Below, in pieces: positions 23,756-35,856 of a DNA stretch of 64,000 bases. The notes under the pieces are model-generated. The model was not told the DNA's origin. It was given only the letters and a program-made list of their open reading frames with translations, and searched no databases. The stretch spans positions 1,612,001 through 1,676,000 of the forward strand of contig OX467084.1 in assembly GCA_950106755.1 (NCBI GenBank), given 5' to 3'. A program made the translations under genes and the position numbers. Origin of the DNA: Climacium dendroides (lineage: Eukaryota > Streptophyta > Bryopsida > Hypnales > Climaciaceae). The first letter of the stretch is position 1. Every line of letters begins with the position of its first letter.

Positions 23756-24416
23756 AGTTGCAAGTAGCTTCCAATATCTTTGTTTCAACTTTTGATGCCT
23801 GCATATACAATCAAAGAAATGAGAGGTTAGTTTTTAGTGATTGAACAACAAAGCTTAACCTTCAAAGATTTACAATCAACACAAAATATGTAGCTCAAAT
23901 TTAGGATAGGAAGAATAAGATTGATGATGGAGGAAACAAGAAAAAAAATATAAGTACTAAGAGATAACAAGAATCAAAAGTTAAAATGCAATAAGGAATA
24001 AGAAGCAACAACTAAGACACAAGAAGAAACAAGAAGCAACACAAAACAAGAAACAACAACTAAGACACAATATGAGGCAACAATTAAGATATAAGAACAA
24101 ATAAAAAGCAACAACTAAGATACAAGAAGAAACAAGAAGCACCAACTAAGACATGACAAGAAACAACAAGAAATGAGAGTATAGATGCAACAAGAAGAAA
24201 TAAGAAGCAAGAACTACAAAACAAGAGGAAATAAAAAAACAAGAACTAGGAAGAAGAAAAAATTTAAATGCAAGAGAAAGAAAGAATTTAAATGCAACAA
24301 TAAGAAACAAGAAGCATGAACTAGAGAGCAACAAGAAACAAGAGTTAAGATGCAACAAAAAACAACAACAAGTGAGAGCTAAGAGACAATAAAAAGTAAG
24401 AAAGAAGAGCCACAAG

Positions 24417-24570
24417 AAGTGACGGCTAGGGTTCCAAAACCCTAAAAAGTGGCGGCTAGGGTTTCAAAACCCTAAAAAAATGACGACTAGGGTCTCAAAA
24501 CCCTAAAAAAGTGGTGACTAGGATTCAAAATCCAAAAAAGTAGGTGACTAGGATTTCAAAATTTTAAACA
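24417..24570. repeat. Five tandem ~31-bp units with telobox-like palindrome
   Basis: Each unit contains a version of CTAGGGTTTCAAAACCCTAA, a palindrome joining two plant telomere/telobox motifs (AGGGTTT and AAACCCT), followed by an A run and GTGGCGG-like spacer. The first three units are well preserved, the last two are mutated (TAGGATTTCAAAATTTTAA). A degraded version is present in the related element at 52583-52706. Confidence 0.8.
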
Positions 24571-24918
24571 ATGACTTCTCTATATTTTTTTGGAATTGCC
24601 CAAATTTTTCTTGAATTGCCCAAAACAAAAAAAAATCACTATTATATGAAAATATTAGTGATAATATGACTCAATGTTCCCAAACATGTTCCCAACGTTC
24701 CCAAACATATTCTTTACATTCCCTATGAAATACTTTGGTATTCCTAATGGCCGTATAGTATACGCTTGTGACGTATAAGGCGTAAAAATGACTGACAGTC
24801 ATATTTTGCAATCATATTTCTCCCCAAAGTGTTGGCCTTCAAGAATATGACTGCAAGCAGTCGCCAATCATCCTCAGTCATAATTCTGCAGTCATAAAAC
24901 ACTGCCATTGTTGTAGTG

Positions 24919-27787
24919 TTTAGAGTTTAGTACAAAGAATTAGGGTACAACACTTTGTTGTGATGTATAAAAAAAAATCCAATAAATGAAGTTTTTAATA
25001 CAAAGAACTACCATTGGGAACACCAAATTGTCAACAATGCACTAACCACTATAGAAAGGCAATTCACACAGTAAAAATTCTCCAAACTCCTTCTGAAATG
25101 TATGGCTTGAAACTAAATAGTAGTTTCAATGACCAAGATTACTACATTTATTAATAACCTTTGTGGTTTTTAAATCTTTGGATCAAGGTCTTCGTAGTTT
25201 GGAATTTGGGCAAATAGCAAGGAGGCTTGGAGATTAAGGGTAAAAAATGATTTTAGAGAACTCTAAAAAACATGACTAAAAAAATTATGCTTCACTATTA
25301 AATCCCTTGAGTTTTGCAATATGATATGGCTCCGAAAGCCAAAATTGCTTTACAATATTTTTATCCAAAGTATGTCTAAAATCTTCTTCTTTATTTGTTT
25401 TTTAATAAGTTAAACAATTAATCTTTTATTAAATTATTTGAATATATCTAAGGTTTTAAAGTTTTAAAGTAGAAATCTTAACTAATTGCAAGAAGATATT
25501 TTCAAACTGCAAATACTCCAAATGAAATGGTTTTGGAACTAGGATTGTTTTTTAGAGCTCAATGTGCACTTAAAACAATATTTAATACTTAAATGATCAT
25601 TTTGAAACAAGTTTTGTAATGAGTGCATATGAAATTAAAATTTTATAAATTGACTAGCAGTTGGCGCTTGATATGCTACGCTTTCATCATCAAAATTTTA
25701 TAATAATGTTTATGTATTAGATAGAATGCAAAACAAAAATTTCAATAAATCTTCAAATAAAAATGACTAAAATCTTTGTATAATTTTTTTTATAAGTAAG
25801 CATATATTAAAATGTACAATAGAAATTTATTGAATGATGAATGAAACATATGCAATGGTCAATACTATAAAAGATACACATACATTAGAATGCATTAGAA
25901 ATTTGATTCCATTGTTACAAAAAATGGCAACCCAAATTGAAGAATTGAAAAGAAAAACTTATAAATCTCAAAAACTTTGTGAACAACTTAATTGTCGTGG
26001 AATCCAAAATTGCTTCAATTGAATAAATTTTTCAAAATCATTTGGTAGTAGCAATAGAAAATTGAAATCATGAAAGCTCAAAGCTCACAAAAGCACAAAA
26101 TCATAGAAGTGCAAAGAAGTATAAAGTCAAGAGAAGCAATGAACTTGCTACCTCTATAATATCATCCTATGGATCCTCTTTAATATCACCTTAATTGCAA
26201 TAACTATTTTATTTCCATAATATCACCCTTTATAAAAAGTGATATTACAAAAGTGATTGCAAACTGCTACTCTATTTCTATAATATCATATTGTGTGAAA
26301 ATACAATTTCTATGTAAGCATGATTGAAAATATTTTTACAGAATATTTAAAATGATTATTTTAAAGACTTATTGAAATCATTATCATGCATTCTATTCAA
26401 ATATATCAAAATTTTACTAATATGTGATACAATCAATGCGTAGCATAGCAAGCACCAACCCCTAGTATTAATGGTAGCATTTGTGATATTATAGAGGGAC
26501 TTATGATTTTAGTAGTATGATTTATTGAAACTTTAATATATACATAAGTTCTTTATCTTTTCTTCATTGTATAAAAAACAGTTGTACAAAGATTTACAGA
26601 TTTAAAAATCATCTTTTAAAATTGTTTCAAAATTATAAACTTCTTCATAGAATTTGAATGTGAGATGAATTTTCTTACACAATTTTTTTTAACATTAGAT
26701 ATTTATTAGATCCAATTATTTGAAAAATCTAAATGTAATTCAAAATGTTAAAAATGTTGTTGATTTCATTGTTATAATAATAAAAATAGAATTTTTTTTA
26801 TAGAAAGTTTGAAATGTCAACTTTATAATATTTTTCTTCAACTATAAATGAGGGATTTGTTAAACATCAATTTAAATAAATGTTAACTAGTATTCCAAGG
26901 TGATTGCAAGTATGACTTGCCAATTCTAGTCTACTTTGTCCAAACCTGAAGTTAACTCTACTATGACTTTTGCAATATGAACTCAATGAATTTGAATTTT
27001 TTTTCTCTTTATGATGTCTCAATTGTAATCAAATCCCTTATTCTTCAAAAAATAAATTTTTTTCTATAAAAATAATGTTGAACGTAGTATTGTGGGTAGA
27101 AAAGAGGTATGTTAAGGTTTTTAATTTATAATAAATCAAATATAGTGGAAAATAAAAAACTAAAAATTGGACATTTAGGAGGACTTGATGGTGAAGAGAT
27201 TTGAATTTACCAAAGGAATGAATTTGAAACCTTGTTCAATGTTCAGAAGTGTACGTGCTATGGAGTTTCATTTTTTGGCCTATTTGCATGAATGTCAAGG
27301 ACATACAATAATTTAATTTTTTGATGCCCCTCATATGGAACATATTGATTAGTGTGGAAATAAACCACCAAAATTTCAACTTTAGATTATTATATTTGGT
27401 ATTCAAAACCCCCCAACCTAAAAGTTTGACAAATTAGAGAAATTGGCTTTCAAATATAAAACGATTTCATTATTTTTTTACATATAAGGATATGATCCAT
27501 TTTCATTGTGATCCTTTTACACACCATTCAATATCTTTATATTACAACCCAAAGTTCACCACTGACTAACATTGTCCTCTTTTCTCCATGGTATTTCCTT
27601 GCATCCCTTAGCAATTTTGTTAGTACACTTTATCATCCACAGTTGTGATTTGTTAATCATCCGTGTGCAAGCAATTCATCTGAAAGAGGTCGTGAACACG
27701 AGAACCGAGTAGAAAACGCGAGGGGAACGAAACGAACTGTTGCCGTCAGATACAAGTCTGATCGAACGGCGGAAGATTAACATAGGT
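24919..27787. other. A/T-rich intergenic DNA
   Basis: No supported gene. A 62-codon frame at 25834-26022 is coiled-coil-like (CIRNLIPLLQKMATQIEELK) but isolated and in A/T-rich sequence. Composition turns balanced from about 27670, the promoter of the ribosomal protein gene. Confidence 0.4.
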
Positions 27788-27796
27788 TTAGGGTTT
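27788..27796 (+). promoter_or_regulatory. Telobox upstream of RPS14
   Basis: TTAGGGTTT lies 125 bases upstream of the start codon. This motif is widespread in promoters of plant ribosomal protein genes. It is followed by a pyrimidine-rich leader (CACCTCCCCCGAGTCTCTTT near 27824), also typical of such genes. Confidence 0.5.
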
Positions 27797-27920
27797 GCAA
27801 CCTGCCTTACAACTGTCCGTCTCGCACCTCCCCCGAGTCTCTTTCGCAGCGCTCTCCCCCGCTCTCGCTTGCCCGCTCGTTGCCAGCCCGCCTGTCGCCA
27901 GCACCGTCTGCGTCTTCATC

Positions 27921-29051
<1,131 letters not shown>

Positions 29052-31830
29052 ATTTCTCTTACTTAGCTTGTGTGGAAGATCCCTTGGGACTATTTCTCTT
29101 CTTGCTTTCCCTGTGGAGTTTAATTAAGAAAGGATCAGCATTTGTGCTGCGATCCAGTTTTGATGTCCTTAAGCGTGGGATTCAACTACATTCATGGTAC
29201 TTTTTGGCTCATGCTGAATTTGCTTCTAACAATGGATATTCTTCTTGAGGCACCTGCCGTCAGCGAGAAGAAGCATTTGCAGTAACATCCGACCCTGTGC
29301 TTTATGATTGTTCTCTACCCATGTAAAATGAACGTTTTTCTCTTTTCTGCATTATTTGTTTCCATAATCTAGATGGCATGCTACTTCTGTTTTCTGAGAC
29401 GATTACGACAGTAATTATAGATCTCGGGTATCTGTCTGTCACTGTTCTGAAGGACAAATGGCATGCAACAATTGTGTAACAATCATTAAATGAAACTCCG
29501 CTCGTTTTTGTGGACTGCTGAATCTTGTTCATGTGCTAATCCTTTTGCATCCTTGAAAACTTCGTAACTTCACTTCCAGAAAAAGGCGTGTTTTCCAGCT
29601 TGGGGTCGATTTTCTTCAAAGTGACTCCGTGAAGGCGTTCCTGCCGATTCAAGTGAAATCGGTTGACTTTCTCCTTTCTAGCGTGCAATATTCGCTATCG
29701 GATAACACGTCAACAACTTAATGACATTCACGTTTACAAGCATTCGGAAACATTTTATATGACGAAAGTACAGGAGCTCATGCTATATCAATGCACAATG
29801 ACTTGATTTCTTTCCTTCGCTCGGGAACACTGCATCTAGAACAACTCCCAGAACATGATGAAGAACTCCCACAATATGATGAATTTATCGTTTTCTCGTC
29901 TCAATAATGGATGACTACCCATTCCATACCTGCGCTTTTTACCACAATCAATAATTCCTTTCAATTCAAATTAAATGGATAGACTTCGACATTAAGTATA
30001 ACGATAATCACTGCTTAATGGACTTATTCAACAACACAGAAGACTGAACATGAATTCCTTAAAAAATTACCTGCGTCGGACTCACCAAGAACAGCCAATT
30101 CTCCGACGGCATTCTTCACACCTCTGCGAGAATCCTCTGGGCACAGAAACCGCTCTGCACAGTGCCATCAACTTCCCTCAAGCGAGATGTCTTAAACCTC
30201 TTTCAAACAATGAACCAAAGAACAAAACATCTGTGCCCATGAATTGACTGACGTGGAAATTCGATTGATGAATTCTATACCGTACGTTAGTTCAGGTCAG
30301 ATTCGGCCGGGACCTTGGTGTGCAAATAATTTAATTTTCGCACTTCTTGGACAATTGGACAACTTCATCCGATTTTCTTGGTTTTTAGCATGTGACTTTT
30401 AAAAAAAAAATTGACACTTTTATGAAACGATTTGATTGTTTTCGTTCGTAAGTGAATGTGTTTTTTATGCTGAATTTTTTTAGGAATAATTTTTTAATAT
30501 TCAGCATTTTCAGCAATGAAATTTTTTCAGATTTTCATAAATAGTTGTACAACTTTTCATATTTTAGACATGCTCCAATTTTTCCCTAATTGATTATGAA
30601 ATTGACCTACTACATGTAGGGTAGTGTACGATGAGTTGGCCCATTTTTCTCCAAATTGAGTAATGAAAACTTTTAGGCACATTGCTAGTCTATATTTTAC
30701 TTATATTTTGATCTAATAAAAAGTACTAGGAATATTAGTAGCTCAAAGAAATTTGATGAAAAAAATTTAATAAAAGACTAATACAACCCATGGTTCTTTT
30801 TCACTTTGTAAAAAAAAAATGTTGGGATGGCAATCACTTAACATTTGATGAAACACTTTATTTCTACATCCATTCATCTATAAAATCAAAAAAATTCTTT
30901 TCCTTTGGATTTGTGCACTTTTTCGTTTTAAATTGATGAAATCATCCACTAATTTCAAAGAGAAATGGAATTTTCTAGTGACAAAAGACTACCTTTTTAT
31001 CTAATGAAAAATAAAGATTTATTTTCAATCTAGCCTTATGGTACCATTGCTTTAGATATTAACTTGTTTCTCCCTAGACACACTAGTTTTGAGAAATTTC
31101 ATATGTAATATTTCCATTGTCATTCATATGTACAGCTTTGTTCAAGCCTAGTTTACATGGTTTCTTTATAGAAGGATAATTTTAGAAATCTATTGTGCTT
31201 TCATTTAGACAAATTTTTTTATAATTCTTGCATATCTTTCTTTGTTTTTAGTCAAAGTATAGTCTTCTAAAAAACGTGGGCTTTCAATTAGACAAAAAAA
31301 ACTATGATTCTTGCATATCTTTCTTTCTTTTTAGTCAAACTCTAATGTAGCATTGATGATTTTTCAATGCTATGTGCCTAGAATAAGAGGTTTCAAATTA
31401 ATAGCATGTCACAAAAAACACATTAGAAATAAGACCATGATTTTCTTTCAAAGAAATTTGAAGATGATTTGAACATTTCATTCTATCAAGAACCTATCAT
31501 CCTAATTTTGCCAACCTGAATTGCATGTACATCACCCTTTGTAATAGCGATCAATTATAGCACAGTTTTCGGCATAGTTGTGGGGCATTGTGATTGGCTA
31601 CAAGACTCTCAATATCGCAACCAACCCTTGTTGGATTTTGCAACCAGCCCTTGGTTGAAAATAGGAAGGTCTATAGGACGAGTATGGGGTGGAACAGAAT
31701 CTTTAGCTAAAAAGTTCATAGTAGTTATGTTTTGAGAAATAAAAATCTGGAAAATTATGGAAACCTTATGAACTCTATTTCTGCACATGGGAAAATTTCC
31801 CCTCTATTGTTGCAGATACGTGCATCTGCT
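29052..31830. other. 3' flank of RPS14, then A/T-rich intergenic DNA
   Basis: Up to about 30300 the composition is balanced; this includes the RPS14 3' untranslated region. An open frame at 30050-30247 has no recognisable motif. From 30330 to 31800 the sequence is A/T-rich with no structure I can name, apart from a doubled phrase around 31225-31335 (TCTTGCATATCTTTCTTT). Confidence 0.4.
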
Positions 31831-32127
31831 TCAGTGGTCAGAAATGGGTTGCCTCCCTCGCATCACCTCTCTGTCTCTGCGGAATGAAGTTTCCGATGTA
31901 GACGTGGTGCAGATTGTAAGCAATGTGCGTTGAAATTTGCGGAGGCGATCGAGCAAGCTGAGTGAATTGCAGGCTTTTTGAGGCTGCTTCGTCCTCTAAT
32001 TTAGAATATTCTACATTAGTATGCTCCAAGACTCTCGATGAATTTGAAGAAAGGAGCCAGAACGAGATCAATAGGGTTTTAAGAATTTTCTTTTTGCTTG
32101 TTAGAGGTTGTTGGAGTAGATCACGCC

Positions 32128-34292
32128 ATGGCGGTGGCGGACATGGAGATGCTAGGGCGAGGGGGTGCTCTTGCGCAGCTGTTCGCGCTTCTATGCGACA
32201 TCGCCTCCACATTCTGTTCCGCAACTATTCAATCGCTCGGTCTCGCCTTCCGGCTTCTCTCCACTAAGCGTAGTGGTGAAGCTCAGGAAGCAGCAGAGGT
32301 TGCGTTTTACGAAGGGAAGGTGTGGCACGAGCGTCGGAAGCCCGTGGTGCACCGTTTTGAGTACAGTGTGCGGTATGCGCTGGTGAATTTGGACCGGATG
32401 CCGTCTTGGTTTGCGGCTTCTCATCACATGACGGCCGGTGAAGCGCGCTCGATTGCAGCCACGTCTGGACCTGTGTACTTCTCGTGCCTTGCATGTTCTT
32501 TTAAGTGTTATTTGTTCATTATTTGTTTAGTACTAGAGCTTATGTTGCTTGTACATTTTTTCCTTGAAGGTAACCGCACTCCTATTAGTGACACTGAAAA
32601 TGTTTCCTGTTTTTCTAGACTGACTTAATTTTTATTGATTCTTGTTTACAATTGCGTGGGGATTTTAATGAACCAGAGCGTGCCTTATTTGAATGCTGTA
32701 GGCAGAAGTTATCAGAGTTCAAAGTTTTATTGGTAGATGGATTAAACTTACATGAATGCTGATGTTAAGTTGGTGTACATTCTAAAATTCAATATGTATT
32801 CGTGGTGCAATATGTTAGGTGGGTGTCGCAATTGCGTGCTTTTACGTTAGCACGAGATGATTGTTTGTATTGAAATGTATTTCTTTTCAAAACCTGCAGC
32901 CACTTGCTGACAATGCCAACGAGTATGGGATACGAGCAAAATCCTTTGAGCGTTTATTACTGTTACGATGAGCAAGGTGAAGTTGCTCAGTGCATCGCGG
33001 AGGTGTGGTGTGAAGTTACTAACCAGTCATTTTTATAGTCTTTTACGCCATTCCTTTTTGTCTTTAAACGTTTGTAAAATGTATAGTGCAAGCGTGGAAG
33101 TTTTCCTAGTTCCCAGGATTATTTGTCTAATTCTTGTTCTATCAAAACGAATGTAGGCTGTAGCAAACACTCACAAAAGCACTCACAAAGCTCATTTTCC
33201 TCTCTTTGCTTCGCCTCAGATGCCACACTATGCTGGATAGATTGTTCTAGTTCTGTGAGGAAACCTATGTCCGATTCGATGAATTTTAAATGCCTGCTAA
33301 TTATGTGATCGGTGTGGTTGACGAGCAGGTTACGAACACCCCTTGGGCTGAAAGAGTTACTTTCCTGTTTGCCCCTGGATTAGACCTCGTAGCGAAACCG
33401 CTGCATGTTAGTCCTTTCATGGTTGGTCTCTGAACTGGTGTATATCAAATATGATTGATTCGTCATAAATTGACGATGTGGTTGTAGAATTTGCTACATC
33501 TGGTACAGCACCACGTTGTTGTTCCAAGCGCTTTTAGTTTCATGCTACGATTACAGCTGAATAGTTGGGTGTTTGGGGATATTTTCTATGCCATGACGGA
33601 GGATGTACATGTCCACTTGACATTGATGAGAGAAGGGACTCATAGTGAAGGGTACATTACGCAGGATATGAAGGCAGTGTGGCATATGCAGGCTGCCACA
33701 CCTGGACAAGAGCTGTTGTTGCGGATTGGTGTCCAGCATCCGGACCATGGGAATTATTTTCAAGCAATTTTGAAAGCCAAACTTGTTGAACGTGCAGTGG
33801 ATCCCGTGGCCTTTACATGGATAATGCCACACAAAGTGGCATTCTGGATATACTGGCAGGTAATGAAATTCGCGTAGAGGCACAGAGAGCCTTGCGTTTC
33901 TGCGGGTCATTTCACATGATCTCTGAGTAACAAATCCTGAGGTTAGATGGTCTAAATACAATGCCCTGTTTTTCAAATAGGCTGAATCACTCAATGTTGA
34001 AATATGTCCTTTGTGCATGACTGCTTATGTGCTCGGTACTGGTGGAATGCAGGCACTTCAGCTCATGTGGAAGGGCGTGTCATTCATTCCTCACCCGAAG
34101 TATATTGACGGCGATGTTTATCGGGAGCGTGCTCAACAGCATTCGACACATAGATGCCCTGCTCTTCTAGAGGTAGATGGTACATCGAACAGTTCGGCAT
34201 CAGGGTGCCCCGCAGCCGAGGATGACAATGGAAATTCCGTGAACCAGCGGTTCTGCACGTGGAGAGAGGCGCCCGGCTACCCTTGGAGATGA
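32128..34292 (+). CDS. DUF1365-family protein (5 exons)
   Basis: Exons 32128-32474, 32900-33002, 33329-33421, 33665-33859 and 34053-34292 join in frame to 325 residues. The start ATG sits in a strong context (CGCCATGG). After a hydrophobic N-terminus (residues ~12-40, ALAQLFALLCDIASTFCSAT) the DUF1365 domain begins: FYEGKVWHERRKPVVHRFEY, LVNLDRMPSWFA, TMPTSMGYEQNPLSVYYCYD, VTNTPWAERVTFLFAPG, KPLHVSPFMDMKAVWHMQA, IGVQHPDHGNYF, and WIMPHKVAFWIYWQALQLMW, which continues GVSFIPHPKY. These are the hallmark blocks of the family. Bacterial members usually sit beside cyclopropane-fatty-acid synthase or amine oxidase genes, suggesting a role in lipid modification, but the reaction is unknown. The N-terminal hydrophobic stretch suggests membrane attachment. 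The Ser/acidic C-terminal ~50 residues are plant-specific in appearance. An alternative acceptor at 33572 would add an in-frame segment but breaks the domain, so I prefer 33665. Confidence 0.88.
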
Positions 34293-35856
34293 CAACCCTG
34301 AACCGATTCATATACTAGGATTTTATGACCTATTGACAAGCTGTCACGACGCCCATCTTGGCGACATTATTTAGGGGCAAATACGGTTGATACTGCCCCA
34401 ATTTCGTGTTCCGTTCAGGGGTAGGTATCCATCAAACACATCAACGATGTTCCCCTAAAATCGTTTGTTGTCGGAAGAGCTATGATTATGTTCAAGCAAC
34501 ATTTACCTGTATAAACATTTTCAGTCGCGAGCATTATTCATTTTCTTCGGATTCTCATTGGATGGGATGACTGCGTCTCTAGAGAGCCTGCTGCTACAAC
34601 TACAGCAGCGGACGCCGTTATAGCCTGCGGGGACATTGTTCCTCGAAATACCGTTAGTAGATCACAGGAATGCGTGAGTGCGTAGCCGTACCACAGCGGC
34701 ATGTAATACTCTCGTTTAAATATCCACTACGGCACTAAAGCGCAGTGGATGCTGAATTGCGGGCCATCATTTACGCCAACGTGGGCCAACCATGGAGCCT
34801 TCGGGTTCTCGTTTTGCTTCGTTATTACAAGTGTACCCAGAGCGCACCAGTTTCATACTCCACCGGCACTCGGTTCATGGTTGGTATGGTTGCAAGTAAA
34901 ATCAAGGCCATGAATGCATGCCATGGACAGCCATGCCAGAAGATATTCCTGTAGAATTCCACATGCTATCTCGCTGAGCTCACTAAATCTACATCTTCCA
35001 ATCGGGATATTACTAAGAGCGATTATTTGCGTTTGACCTAAACGCCAAACTGATGCTATCACCTCGTGCGAATACGAGGACAAGTCGCCTGTGCAAAACA
35101 GCAAACCCTGCGACTTCCTGCTTCAGTCCCTTCGGAGGCGCGAACTGAAAGACTTGGTGATCATATGAAGTCAGAGATGCTCAAAGGACGGATTTACCAG
35201 GCGATGTGGCACCGAAGATGGGAATCTTCCTCCAACGCTTCAACAGTATTCGGAAGCTGGGATCCGCGGGGCCAATCACGAGCTTTTACGAATCTGATTA
35301 TCGAAATCTAAAAGGAAAATATCCTGAAAAGAATACAAAGAAACTGAAAATTAAATGCAACGGCTGGAGCCTGTCAAGAGAGGCGAACTGGGGAGCTGTG
35401 GACCCCCGCACCGACGCGGAAGATGATTGTCCGCCAGACCTTGTATCTTTCTCTTGCATTGAGTTCTCTTTCATATGTGTCAAAAAAAAATTATAAGAAA
35501 AGGAAAGGAAAGGAAAGGAAAGAAAAAGAAAAAGAATAGAAAGAAAAAGAAGCAACGGAAAAAAGAGAGGCCCGGGTGGGCCAGGCTTCTCCGTGGCAGG
35601 CTCCAGTTTGGGCAGATTTGGCAAGCGCCATTAAGGCTGGGTTACGAAAATTGTTCGGCCCTCCTCCAGTGAGGAGTTCGTGTAGCTATCACAGGCGTAA
35701 CTCAATCTGCTCTGGCGTAATGTGGAGATGGGGTGGACGGGATTGGTGCGAGAGATGATGAAAACGTGACTGCTGGTGAGCGCTCGTGTTTCTTAGCGCC
35801 TCTGTAGTGGGAACTCAATAGAATGTAAGAGCAGCATTGGGAGACCGAGCATTCCG
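34293..35856. other. Spacer between the DUF1365 gene and ARC6
   Basis: Balanced composition, likely 3' and 5' flanks. A purine run of AAAGG and AAAAG units lies at about 35492-35545. Open frames here are short and overlapping, with no motif I recognise. Confidence 0.4.

Larger units (their letters stand above)
23081..24918. mobile_element. Non-autonomous CACTA (En/Spm-type) transposon, copy 1
   Basis: The element begins CACTACAACAAAAGTAGTGT at 23081 and ends …TTGTTGTAGTG at 24918. The three bases outside each end are TTT, the 3-bp target duplication expected of CACTA elements. Both ends carry AAAACACT-type extension and the phrase ATGACTGCA. Inside the left end, about 23120-23760, many copies of ATATGACT…AGTCATATTTT occur in both orientations; in this superfamily, subterminal repeats bind transposase. 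The middle is purine-rich low complexity (23936-24416), followed by a telobox-like palindrome array. At 1.84 kb there is no transposase frame. Confidence 0.85.

Noticed and set aside
24146..24415. Minus-strand frame that looks like a hydrophobic membrane protein
   Set aside because: It is the complement of the purine-rich low-complexity block of a CACTA element; a similar one at 52031-52285 arises the same way.
25834..26022. 62-residue coiled-coil-like frame
   Set aside because: Isolated in A/T-rich DNA, with Lys/Ile/Asn-biased composition expected by chance.
33551..34018. Minus-strand 155-residue frame across the DUF1365 gene
   Set aside because: It is the reverse shadow of exons that carry a recognised domain on the plus strand.
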